Shown here piece after piece: positions 48,901 through 60,763 of a stretch of DNA of 64,000 nucleotides (position 1 is its first letter; every line of letters begins with the position of its first letter). The DNA is from Chimonanthus salicifolius. Lineage: Eukaryota > Streptophyta > Magnoliopsida > Laurales > Calycanthaceae. The stretch spans positions 36,426,991-36,490,990 of the forward strand of contig CM023535.1 in the NCBI GenBank assembly GCA_013350335.1, written 5' to 3'. The notes beneath the pieces are model-generated. The model saw only the letters and a program-made list of their open reading frames with translations, did no database searches and was not told where the DNA came from. A program made the position numbers and the translations under genes.

Positions 48901-51900
48901 TAGGTTTTAGGGTTTACGGTTTAAGTTTTAGGGTTTTAGTGTTTTAGGGTCTTCGATTTAGGATTTCGGGTTCTTGGGTTTTACGGTTTTAGGGTATTAG
49001 GGTTAAGAGTTTAGGGTTTTAGGGTTTTAGGATTGTCGGGTTTAGGGTTTAGTGTTTAGGGTTTAGGGTTTGGGGTTTAGGTTTTTGGGGTTTAGGGTTT
49101 AGGGTTTAGCGTTTCTCGTTTTGGGTTTAGGGTTTTAGGGTTTTGGGTTTTAGGATTTTAGGGTTTTAGGATTTTAGGGTTTAGGGTTTAGGGTTTAGGG
49201 TTTAGGTTTTAGGTCTATAGGGTTTTAGTTGTTTAGGGTTTAGGATTTAGGGCTTAGGGTTTTAGGGTTATACGGTTTTAGGTTTTGGGTTTGGGTTTTG
49301 GGGTTATAAGGTTCAGGATTTAGGGTTTTCGGGCTTTAGGGTTTAAGCTTTTAGGATTTACGGTTTAGGGTTTACGGTTTTAGTGGTTAAGGTTTTAAGG
49401 GTTTAGGGTCTTAGGGCTTTAGGGATTAGGTTTTTTTGTTTGAGGGTTTAGGGTTTAGAGTTTAGAGTTTAGGTTTTAGGGTTTAGAGTTTAGGGTTTAG
49501 GTTTAGGGTTTAAGAGTTTTAGGGTTTAGAGTTTAGGGTTTAGGGTTTAGTGCTTAGGGTTTTAAGGTTTTATTGGTTTAGGGTTTAGGGTTGTAGGGGC
49601 TTAGGATTTTAGGGTTTTAGGTTTCGGGTTTTAGGGTTTTAGGGGTTTAGGATTTTAAGGGTTAGGGTTTAGGGTTTTAGGGTTTAGAGTTTTAATGTTT
49701 TAGGGGTTAAATGTTTAGAGTTTAGGGTTTAGGGTTTAGGGTTTAGGGTTTTATGGTTTTAGGGTTTTAGGGTTGAGGGTTTCAGAATTTAGGGTTTAGG
49801 GCTTTAGTTTTTTATGGATTAGGGTTTAGGGTTTTTAGTTTACCGTTTAGGGTTTAGGGTTTAATGTTGAGGGTTTAGGGTTAGGGTTTAGAGTTTAGCG
49901 TTTATGGTTTACGGTTTAAGTTTTAGGGTTTTAGGGTCTTAGATTTAGGGTTTAGGGTTTTAGGGTTTTAGGGTTTTACGGTTTTAGGGTATTAGGGTTT
50001 AGAGTTTTGGATTTTAGGGTTTTAGGGTTTTACGGTTTAGGGTTTAGTGCTTAGGATTTAGGGTTTAGGGTTCTTGGGTTTTAGGGTTTTTGGCTTTAGG
50101 GTTTAGGGTTTTGGGGATTAGGGTTTAGAGTTTTAAGGTTTAGGGTTTTAGGGTTTAGGTTTTAGGGTTTTAGGATTTGAGGGTTTTTTGATTTAGCGTT
50201 TAGGGTTTTGGGGTTTAGGGTTTAGGGTTTTAGGGTTTAGGGTTTTAGGGTTTAGGTTTTAGGGTTTTAGGGTTTGATGGTTTTTTTATTTAGGGTTTAG
50301 GGTTTGGTGTTTAGGGTTTAAGGTTTAGTGTTTAGGGTTTAGGTTTTAGGATTTAGGGTTTTAGGGTTTTAGGGGTTTAGGGAATAGGATTTAGGGTTTA
50401 GTGTTTAGGTTTTAGGATTTTAGGGTTTAGGTATTTAGAGTTTTAGGCTTTTAATATTTAGGGTTTAGGGTTTTAGGGGTTTGATGTTTTAGGGTTTAGG
50501 TTTTAGGGTTTTAGTGCTTTAGGGTTTAGGTATTTAATGTTTTAGGGTTTTAGTGTTTAGGGTTTAGGGTTTTAGGGGCTTAATGTTTTAGGGTTTAGGT
50601 TTTAGGGTCTTAGGGTTTTAGGGTTTTGGGTTTAGGGTTTAGGGTTTAGGGTTTTAGGGGTTTAATGTTTTAGGGTTTTAGGGGTTTAGGGTTTAGGGTT
50701 TAGGGTTTTAGGGGTTTAATGTTTTAGGGTTTAGGTTTTAGGGTTTTAGGCTTTTAGGGTTTAGGGTTTAGGGTTAGAGTTTAGGGTTTAGGGTTTAGAG
50801 TTTGGGGTTTTAGCATTTTAGGATTTAGGGTTTCGGGTTTAGCGTTTAGGGTTTTAGGGTTTTGGGTTTTAGGAATTTAGGATTTTAGGATTTTAGGGTT
50901 TAGGTTTTAGGTTTTTAGGGTTTTAGTAGTTTAGGGTTTAGGATTTAGGTTTTAGGGTTTAAGGTTTTCGGATTTACAGTTTAGGGTTTACGGTTTTGGT
51001 TGTTAAGGTTTTAAGGGTTTAGGGTTTTAGGGCTTTAGGTATTAGGGTTTTCGGGTTGAGGGTTTTGGGTTTAGGATTTAGAGTATAGGATTTAAGAGTT
51101 TTAGTGTCTTGAGTTTAGGGTTTAGGGTTTAGGGTTTAGGGTTTAGGGTTTAGGGTTTAGTGTTTAGGGTTTTAGGGTTTTAGGGGTTTAGGGTTTAGGG
51201 TTTTAGGGTTTAGGGTTTTAGGGTTTTAGGGGTTTACAGTTTTAAGGTTTAGGGTTTAGGATTTTAGGGTTTTAGGTTTTAGGGTTTTAGTGTTTTAGGG
51301 GTTTAATGTTTTGAGGTTAGGGTTTTAGTGTCTTAGGGGCTTAGTGTTTAGAGTTTAGAATTTAGGGTTTAGAGTTTATGGTTTAGGATTTTAGGGTTTT
51401 ATGGTTTTAGGGTTTTACGGTTAAGGGTTTCAGAATTTCGGGTTTAGGGTTTTGGCTTTTTTGGGATTAGGGCTTAGGGTTTCTGGTTTACTGTTTAGGG
51501 TTTAGGGTTTAATGTTGAGGCTTTAGGGTTAAGGTTTAGGGTTTACGGTTTAAGGTTTAGGGTTTTAGGGTCTTCGATTTAGGATTTAGGGTTTTAGGGT
51601 TTTAGGGTATTAGGGTATAGAGTTTAGGGTTTTAGGGTTTAGGGTTTAGTGTTTACGGTTGTAAGGTTTTACGGGTTTTGGGTTAAGGGTTAAGGGTTTA
51701 GGGTTTAGGTTTTAGGGTTTTAGGTTATAGGGTTTTAGGGGTTTAGGGATTTAGGGTTTAGGCTTTAGGGTTTTATGGTTTAGAGTTTAGTGTTTTAGGG
51801 TTTAGATTTTTAGGGGTTTAGAATTTTAAGGTTTTAGGGTTTTAGGGTTTTAGTGTTTAGGGATTTAAGGTTTTAAGGTTTTAGTATTTTAGGGTTTTAG

Positions 51901-54900
51901 GTTATAGGGTATTAGGCCTTTAGGGATTTAGGGTTTAGGTTTTAGCGTTTTAGGGATTTAGGCTTTAGGTTTTAGTGTTTAGGATTTATGGTTGAGGGTT
52001 TTTGGGTTTTAGGGTTTAGGGTTTAGGGTTTTAGGGTTTAGAGTTTAGGTTTTTAGGATTTGAGGGTTTTAGGCTTTTAGGGTTTTAGAGTTTTAGAGTT
52101 TGGGGTTTTAGGGTTTTAGAGTTTGGGGTTTTAGGGTTTTTGGTTTAGGTTAGGGTTTTAGGATTTAGGGTTTATGGTTAAGGTTTTAGGGTTTTAGGGT
52201 TTAGGGTTTAGGGTTTAAGGGTTTTAGGATTTAGAGTTTAGGGTTTTAGGGTTTTGAATTTCGGATTTCTGGGTTTTAGGGTTTAAAGTTTAGGGTTTTA
52301 GGGTTTAGAGTTTAGGGTCTTAGGGTTTTATGGTTTTAGGGTTTAAAGGTTTAGGTATTTTGGGTGTTAGGGTTTAGTGTTTATGGTTTTAGGGTTTTAG
52401 GATGTAGGGCTTAGGGTTTAGGGTTTAAAGGGTTGTACGTTTTAGGGTGTTAGGGTACTGGGGTTTTAGGGTTTTAGGGTTTAGGGTTTAGGATTTGGCA
52501 TTTAGGGTTATGGGTTTAGGGTTAGGGATTAAGGTTTAGGGTTTAGGGTTTAGGGTTTTGGGTATAGGGTTTTAGGGTTTAAGGTTTTAGGATTTTAGGG
52601 TTTTAGGGTTTTAGGGTTTAGGGTTACGGTCTAGGGATTACGGTTTAGGGTTTAGGGTTTTAGGAGTTTAGAGTTTTAAGGTCTAGGGTTTAGGATTTTA
52701 AGGTTTTCGGTTTTAGGATTTTAGTGTTTTAGGGGTTTAATGTTTAGAGGTTAGGGTTTTAGTGTCTTAGGGGTTTAGTGTTTAAAGTTTAGAATTTAGG
52801 GTTTAGAGTTTATGGTTTAGGGTTTTAGGCTTTTATGGTTTTAGGGTTTTACGGTTAAGGGTTTCAGAATTTCGGGTTTAGGGTTTTTGGGATTAGGGCT
52901 TAGGGTTTGTGGTGTACTGTTTTGGGTTTAGGGTTTAATGTTGAGGGTTTAGGGTTTACGGTTTAAGTTTTAGGGTTTTAGGGTTTTAGGGTCTTCGATT
53001 TAGAATTTAGGGTTCTAGGGTTTTACGGTTTTAGGGTATTAGGGTTTAGAGTTTAGGGTTTTAGGGTTTAGGGTTTAGTGTTTACGGTTGTAAGGTTTTA
53101 GGGGTTTTGGGTTAAGGGTTTAGGGTTTAGGTTTTAGGGTTTTAGGGGTTTAGGGATTTAGGGTTTAGGTTTTAGGGTTTTAGTTAGTTAGTATTTTAGG
53201 GTTTTAGGTTATAGGGTATTAGGCCTTTAGGGATTTAGGGTTTAGGTTTTAGGGTTTTAGTAATTTAGGCTTTAGGTTTTAGTGTTTAGGATTTATGGTT
53301 GAGGGTTTTAGGGTTTAGAGTTTAGGTTTTTAGGATTTTAGGGTTTTAGGCTTTTAGGGTTTAGGTATCTACGGTTTTAGGGTTTAGGGTTTATGCTTTT
53401 AGGGTTTTAGAGTTTTAGGGTTTTTGGTTTTGGGTTTTAAGGTTTAGGTTTTAGGGTTTAGGGTTTCAGGGTTTTAGGGTTTAGAGTTTAGGGTTTTAGG
53501 GTTTAGAATTTAGGATTTCTGGGTTTTAGGGTTTAGAGTTTAGGGTCTTAGGGTTTTATGGTTTTAGGGTTTTAGGGTTTAAGGGTTTAGGTATTTTGGG
53601 TTTTAGGGTTTAGTGTTATGGTTTTAGGGTTTTAGGATGTTGGGCTTAGGGTTTAGAGTTTAAAGGGTTGTAGGTTTTAGGGTTTAGGTTTTAGGGTGTT
53701 AGGGTACTAGGGTTTTAGGGTTTTAGGGTTTAGTGTTTAGGGTTTGGCGTTTAGGGTTATGGGTTTAGGGTTAGGGATTAAGGTCTAGGGTTTAGGGTTT
53801 AGGGTTGTGGGTGTAGGGTTTTAGGATTTAGGGTTTTAGGATTTTAGGGTTTAGGGTTTAGGGTCTAGGGTTTAGGGTTGTGGGTGTAGGGTTTTAGGAT
53901 TTAGGGTTTTAGGATTTTAGGGTTTAGGGTTTAGGGTCTAGGGTTTAGGGTTTAGGGTTTAGGGTTTAGGGTTTTTGGGCCTTAGGGTTTTAGGGTTTTA
54001 GGGCTTAGGGTCTAGTTTTGGGGTTTTAGGGTTTAGGGTTTTAGGGGTTTAGAGTTTTAAGGTTTTAGGGTTTTTTAAGGTATAGAGTTTAGGGTTTAGG
54101 GCTTTAGGATTTTAGGGCTTAGGGTTTTGGGTTTAGGGTTTTAGGGTATAGGGTTTTAGGGTTTTAGGATTTTATGGTTTTTGGGTTTAGGGTTTAGGGT
54201 TTAGGGTTTTAGGGTTTAGAGTTTAGGGTTTCGAGCTTTAGGATTTTAGGGGTTAGGGTTTAGGGTTTTAGGGTTTTAGGGTTTAGAGTTTAGGATTTTA
54301 CGGTTAGGAGTTTAGGGTTTTAGGGTTTAGAGTTTAGGGTCTTAGGGTTTTATGGTTTTAGGGTTTAGGGTTTACGGTTTAAGTTTTAGGATTAGGGTTT
54401 TGGGTTACGGTTCAGGGTGTAGGGTTTAGGGTTTACGGTTTAAGTTTTAAGGTTTTAGGGTCTTAGTTTTAGGATTTAGGGTTTTAGGGTCTTAGTTTTA
54501 GGATTTAGGGTTTTAGGGTTTGACGGTTTTAGGGTATTAGGGTTTAGAGTTTAGGGTTTTAGGTTTGAGGGCTTTAGTGTTTAGGGTTTAGTGTTTACGA
54601 TTGGAAGGTTTTAGGGGTTTAGGATTAAGGGTTTAGGGTTTAGGTTTTAGGGTTTTAGGTTATAGGGTTTTAGGGGTTTAGGGGTTTAGGGACTTAGGGT
54701 TTAGGTTTTAGGGTTTTAGGGTTTTTGGATGTTGGGCTTAGGGTTAAGAGTTTAAAGGGTTGTAGGTTTTAGGTTAGGTTTTAGGGTGTTAGGGTACTAG
54801 GGTTTTAGGGTTTAGTGTTTAGGGTTTGGCGTTTAGGGTTATGGGTTTAGGGTTAGGGATCAAGGTTTAGGGTTTAGGGTTTAGGGTTGTGGGTGTAGGG

Positions 54901-56819
54901 TTTTAGGGTTTAGGGTTTTAGGATTTTAGGGTTTAGGGTTTAGGGTCTAGGGATTAGGGTTTAGGGTTTAGGGTTTAGGATTTTTGGGCCTTAGGGTTTC
55001 AGGGTTTTAGGGCTTAGGGTCTAGTTTTGGGGTTTTAGGGTTTAGGGTTTTAGGGGTTTAGAGTTTTAAGGTTTTAGGGTTTTAGGGTTTTAGCGTTTTA
55101 AGGTATAGAGTTTAGGGTTTAGGGCTTTAGGATTTTAGGGCTTAGGGTTTTGGGTTTAGGGTTTAAGGGTATAGGGTTTTAGGGTTTTAGGATTTTAGGG
55201 TTTTTGGGTTTAGGGTTTAGGGTTTAGGGTTTTAGTGTTTTAGGGTTTAGAGTTTAGGGTTTAGGGCTTTAGGATTTTAGGGGTTAGGGTTTAGGGTTTC
55301 AGGGTTTTAGGGTTTAGAGTTTAGGGTTTTAGGGTTTAGAGTTTAGGGTCTTAGGGTTTTATGGTTTTAAGGTTTTAGGGTTTAGGGTTTACGGTTTAAG
55401 TTTTAGGATTAGGGTTTTGGGTTACGGTTCAGGATGTAGGGTTTAGGGTTTACGGTTTAAGTTTTAGGGTTTTAGGGTCTTAGTTTTAGGATTTAGGGTT
55501 TTAGGGTATTAGGGTTTAGAGTTTAGGGTTTTAGGGTTTGATGGTTTTCGTGTTTAGGGTTTATTGTTTACAGTTGGAAGGTTTTAGGGGTTTAGGTTTA
55601 AGGGTTTAGGGTTTAGGTTTTAGGGTTTTAGGTTATAGGGTTTTAGGGGTTTAGGGGTTTAGGGATTTAGGGTTTTAGGGTTTAGAGTTTAGGATTTTAG
55701 GCTTTTAGGGTTTAAGGTTTTAGGGTTTAGAGTTTTAAGGTTTTAGGGTTTTAGGGTTTTAGGGTTTTAATGTTTTAGAGTTTTAGTGTTTTAGGGTTTT
55801 AGGTTTTAGTGTTTTAGGGTTTTAGGTTTAGGTTTTAGGGATTTAGGGTTTAGGTTTGAGGGTTTAGGGTTTTAGGGTTTTAGGGTTTAGGGTTTCAGTG
55901 TTTTAGGGTTTAGAGTTTAGGGTTTTAGGGTTTTAGGCTTTTAGGATTTGGGTATTTAGGGTTTTAGGGTTTACAGTTTTTGCTTTTAGGGTTTTAAGGT
56001 GTAGGGCTTAGGGTTTAGGGTCTAAAGACTTGCATGTTTTAGGTTTTAGGTTTTGGGGTTTTAGGGTACTAGGGTTTTAGGGTTTTGTGTTTAGGGTTTG
56101 GCGTTTAGGGTTTGGGGTTTAGGGTTAGGGTTTAAGCTTTAGGATTTAGGGTTTTGGGTGTAGGGTTTTAGGGTTTAGTGTTTTAGGATTCTAGGGTTTT
56201 AGGGTTATAGTGTTTAGGGTTTAGGGTTAGGGTCTAGGGATTAATGTTTAGGATTTAGGGTTAAGGGTTTTAGGGTTTAGTGTAGGGTTTTAGGGTTTAG
56301 GGTCTAGGGTTTTAGGGTTTAGGGTTTTAGGGGTATAGAGTTTTAAGGTTTTAGGGTTTTAGGGTTCTAGTGTTTTAGGGTTTGGTTTTAGGATTTTAGG
56401 GCTTAGGATTTAAGGTTTAGGGTTTTAGGGTTTAGGGTCTAGGGTTTTAGGATTTAGGGTTTTAGGGGTATAGAGTTTTTAGGTTTTAGGGTTTTAGTGT
56501 TTTAGGGTTTAGAGTTTTGGGTTTGGTTTTAGGATTTTAGGGCTTAGGATTTAAGGTTTAGGGTTTTAGGGTATAGGGTTTTAGGGTTTTAGGATTTTAG
56601 GGTTTTAGGGTTTAGGGTTTGGGTTTATGGTTTAGGGTTTCAAGGTTTTAGGGTTTAGAGTTTAGGGTTTTAGGGTTTTATGGTTTTAGGGTTTTAGGGT
56701 TTAAGGGTTTAGGTATTTAGGGTTTTAGGGTTTAGGGTTTATGGTTTTAAGGTTTTATGGTGTGGGGCTTAGGGTTTAGGGTTTAAAGGGTTGTAGGTTT
56801 TAGGGTTTAGGGTTTAGGG
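42927..56819 (+). repeat. Degenerate telomere-like array, part 3, with higher-order repeats
   Basis: 13.9 kb of TTTAGGG/TTTTAGGG and variants in one orientation, with no gene and no break in orientation. Rare variants recur in fixed order. TATACGG occurs at about 44001, 45064, 46341, 47804 and 49270; the TTTTAGTGGTT landmark at about 44121, 46460, 47924 and 49380, with a variant near 50996; TTTCAGAATTT-type at about 45600, 46815, 48294, 49785, 51430 and 52862. From 52.4 kb another landmark, GGGTACTAGGG, occurs near 52454, 53703, 54792 and 56065. This is a higher-order repeat of roughly 1.1-1.6 kb, changing type near 52 kb. Confidence 0.95.
53804..53949 (+). repeat. 73-bp direct duplication within the array
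   Basis: The segment beginning GTTGTGGGTGTAGGG at 53804 is repeated at 53877 without visible change, showing recent local duplication. Confidence 0.8.
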
Positions 56820-57534
56820 TGTAACGCTCACCCCTTTTCACCAAAAATCAGAGTCTATTTTTTTTTTTAATAAAAAGTGACAAAGGGCGCGGACATCACG
56901 ACGCGAGTTAAGTCCGAGCTTCTAAAGCCCGGCCCTTAACTGGCCAACCCTACGTGTGCGTGGAACGAAGTCCACGGAGAACAGTTCACACGTAGACGTA
57001 AGCTTATGGAATATTAACTAAGTGCGGAAATTACCATAGAGACTATCCTACAAATTTGAGATAACAGGGAAGATACATTCATTTAATTTCTAACATACCT
57101 TAAACTGATAATGTCCAAAATAACATCCAAACATTGCAAGTAAGATAAATTATTACATTCCGACAAACTAAATTACTCAATTTACATTTTCCAAAATAAA
57201 CATCAGTAAACTATCTAGCACGCCTTCCCAAGCTCCTACGCTTGGCTCCCATCTCGTCCTTCGTTTCCTCCGTCTCCTGCGTCATCAGATAGGGTAGAAG
57301 TAGGGCGTTAGACAACGCGCCCACTAGGACTCCGGTAGGCTAGCACATGGATTAGTGATAACAAAGCATATAGATAATATTATAATAAAACGATGCACAT
57401 TGGGCAATGTCATGCAATGGGTGTTCTATGTCATGAATCCCACCCATCAATCTCATCATCATTGTACAATGTCCCTTTTTCAACCATACATAGTGTTCCA
57501 AATAAAATCCATACCATCATCGTGCCATGACCCT

Positions 57535-57700
57535 CTTGATGGAAAAGCCTCATCAAGATGCGATCCACGCTAGGCATCCCCCTTGATGGAAGAACCATCA
57601 TCAAGGTATAACAATAAATACAACATCCCCCTTGATGGAAAACTATCATCAAGGTATCATAATTACAAAGGTCCCCCTTGATGGCAAAGCCTCATCAAGG
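57535..57700 (-). repeat. Hairpin-forming CTTGATGG repeats in the 56.8-kb LTR
   Basis: Four units of CTTGATGG...CATCAAGG-type inverted repeats about 40-50 bp apart, with more divergence between units than in E0 or S2. A single CGGAG/CTCCG unit follows near 57755-57770. Confidence 0.8.
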
Positions 57701-59043
57701 TATAATAGTACATATATGAAATATCCCCATGCTTGTTTATCGGTCGTCCCGATGGAGCATGGACTCCGGTTTCATTTCATCCTTCCCCTGTCATATCCCT
57801 CCCATGCCATGCATGAGATGTAGATGCCATATGTCATGTAATATATGTAATTCAATAGTAATAAAACCCATCTTAAAACAATTACATGATTACCAAATAA
57901 ATCAAAGGGAAACCATCCCATAATACCTAATCCAAAACCCATCTTAAAACATTCACATGATTTCCAAAATAATTTAAAGGAAAACATCACATAATACATA
58001 ATCCCAAAACTCATCTTAAATACAACCACATAATTTCCAAACTAATTCAAAGAAACCATCACTCAATCCATGGCTTACAAAAAGGTAGGAATCCTACCGA
58101 ATACCGACTAACGTCCTTTCTCGCTTCCGTCTGATAATCCAGTCGCCAATCACGCACCGCTTGCGATATCCAATACCTTATTACATACACATAATCAGTC
58201 CACATTTTACTATTTCTAAGCCCATTAATCATTTCCAAGTCCATATGAAAAATCGGTCACTATTTAAGTTTTGTGGGTCCCATTTAATCCATTACATATT
58301 TTAATTACATGAGTCTAAAAATCAGCCTCCTAGGCTTTATTAACCATACATAAACTCATTATTTAGTGCCCCTAAGTCCATGGTCCTCTCTCATGGAGTT
58401 CTTGAATTTGGCCATTAATTACGGTTTTGCCACTGCCTCTTCTCCATGGTTAATCAATCATTCACCTTTGCCTAACTAAGTTCATAATTGATCCATACAC
58501 TTAAGTCCATTCGTGACCCCTTTAATCATGCCATAATATCATTAAAACAACCATTTTTCTTAACTTAACCTAAATTAATTTGCCACATACATAAACCCTT
58601 TCTTAGCCCATGAAAATGACTTATTATTGAATCATCATTCTTAGCCATATTTGGGTCCATAATTGACCCATCACCCATATCACAAGATCATTTACATCAA
58701 CCATTTAATTTAACCTAAACTCCATTCATTTCAATATATACATACACATTAGTCTTAGTCCTTAATTGGTTCACAAAATGGGTCCATTGATGTCTCATTA
58801 GGCATAACATAACAACACTAGAAATTAGCCATTTAAACACTCTAATCTTCATTCATTTCTCACATACATCATACCAAAATTTATCCATAAGTTTACCCAC
58901 AAATGGGTCATGGGTTCGGCCATACACCATGGCCGAACCCATGATGTCTTTATCCCATTTTTTTCCTTTGGTCTAATTACACATTTGAAACCATCATAAT
59001 TCCGTAATTCCACACCCATTAAATCCATCACTACACCACCATA

Positions 59044-59061
59044 GGGTTCGGCGCCGAACCC
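59044..59061. repeat. Collapsed module: perfect 18-bp palindrome
   Basis: GGGTTCGGCGCCGAACCC, the two arms of the hairpin module with the central CATACACCATG-like part missing. Other LTRs have the 29-bp version at the matching place. Confidence 0.8.
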
Positions 59062-60627
59062 ATGGTTCATGATCCATCATTCCATTGGTGCCCTTTTAGA
59101 CCATAAAGACACTTACTTTTATTCATGGATTCCATCATAATAAACCTCCTCAAACATTACCTACATTTAATCATTAAGCACTTAAAACCCTAAACCATTC
59201 TCCATGCTTCCATTCTTACAAACCCTACTAAATTAATTCAATCATCTACCATGGGGTTCATCCCCCTCTACAATTCTTTTTGAGGTCATTAAAATCATTT
59301 TGGTACATTTTCTTGAGTCCATTAATGACTCATTTAGTCATGCCATACTTCCCATTCTTTTCATGGTTTCTAAAACACTTAATTCATCAAAGTTTCTCCA
59401 TGCCTTTTAAGGCTACCAACACCATTCACACCTCCCATGCATTTCCTCATTTCAGCCCCTTTAAAAATTTCCTACATTTAATCACTAGAAACCCTAATAA
59501 TCCTAATCATTCCTTCCATGAATTTCTTCATTTAACAACCCTTTCCAAATCACCATATTTAATCATTAGCACCTTAAAAAAAAAACATAAACCATCTTTC
59601 CATGATTTTCATTCAAGATCCCTTTAAAAAAAACTACCACATTTAATCAATAAACACTTACAAACCCTAAATCATCCTCCATTCTTTTTCTTCATTAAAA
59701 CTCTTTAACTTCACTAACATTTATTCATTAACATCTTAAAATCATAAATCCCCCTTCCATGGTTTTGATCTTAAAAACCCCATTTAAGCTTACTTAATTA
59801 CTCACCATAATTCCTTCCAAAAATCACACACATTTCATGCTTCAATAAATTTCATTACATAATGTCCTTAATGTATTTATTTTTCCTTAACCTAATTTAT
59901 CCACTTTTCCATCCTTCCATTTGATGGATTCGAGATCCAAGGCCTGTAACGCCCGCCCCTTTTCACCGAAAATCAGAGTCTAATTTTTCTTTTTTTTAAT
60001 AAGTGACAAAGGGCGCGGACGTCACGACGCGAGTTAAGTCCAAACTTCAAAAGCCCGGCCCTTAACTGGCCAACCCTACGGGTGCGTGGAACGGGTCCAT
60101 GGAGAATGGTTCGCCCGTAGAAGTAAGCTCGAGGAAAAAAATACATTAAAAGCAAAATGATAATAGATACTATTCTACCAATTTTTCTAGATAGCAGGGA
60201 AGATTTCATCATTTAATTACTAAAAAGCCATAACGTCATGTGTCTACAATAAGATCCAAATCATAGCAATAAGTCTAAAATATTACATTTTCGACAAGCT
60301 AAACTATACAAATACACATTTCACAAAATAAACTTAAACAAAATAATTAGTCCGCCTTCCCAAGCTCCTAGGCTTGGTTCCCGTCCCGTCCTTCTGCTCC
60401 AGCATTTCCTGCGTCATCAGCTAGGGTAGAAGTAGGGCGTTAGACCACGCGTCCAGTAGGACTCCGAGTAGGGCTAGCACATGGATTAATAATAACAGCA
60501 TACAGATAATAACACGATAAAAACTGGTAAATCTTCATATAATGAAACTATAAAGTAAATGCCATGCCATGGGTGTCTATGTTATGAATCTCACCCATCA
60601 TCCCTACCATCATGATGTCATATCCCC

Positions 60628-60763
60628 CTTGACGGCAAGACCTCGTCAAGGTATCCCCATGCCCGTTCTCGGTCGCCTCGACGGAGCATGGACTCCGGTT
60701 ATAACCTGTCAGGTAATCCCCATGCCTGTTCTCGGTCGCCCCGACGGAGCATGGACTCCGGTT
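60628..60763 (-). repeat. Hairpin repeats in E3 LTR (one CTTGACGG unit, two CGGAG/CTCCG units)
   Basis: Mixed array at the same LTR position as the others: CTTGACG...CGTCAAG, then two 63-bp units with CGGAG...CTCCG. The unit number and type thus vary from LTR to LTR. Confidence 0.82.

Larger units (their letters stand above)
56820..59944 (-). repeat. Minus-strand LTR inserted in the array, interrupted by E3
   Basis: Starts TGTAACGCTCACCCC directly after the array and is collinear with the E0 LTR (stems at 56907-56995, palindrome 58084-58098, hairpin modules 58912-58940 and 59044-59061). At 59944 it is cut by the E3 LTR, at a point matching about 18690 of the E0 LTR. The rest must lie right of the window, so whether it is solo or part of an element cannot be seen. 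Confidence 0.88.

Noticed and set aside
42927..56819. True chromosome-end telomere
   Set aside because: Units are highly degenerate, have higher-order duplications, and unrelated LTR sequence follows on the right, so this is not a terminal telomerase-made tract.
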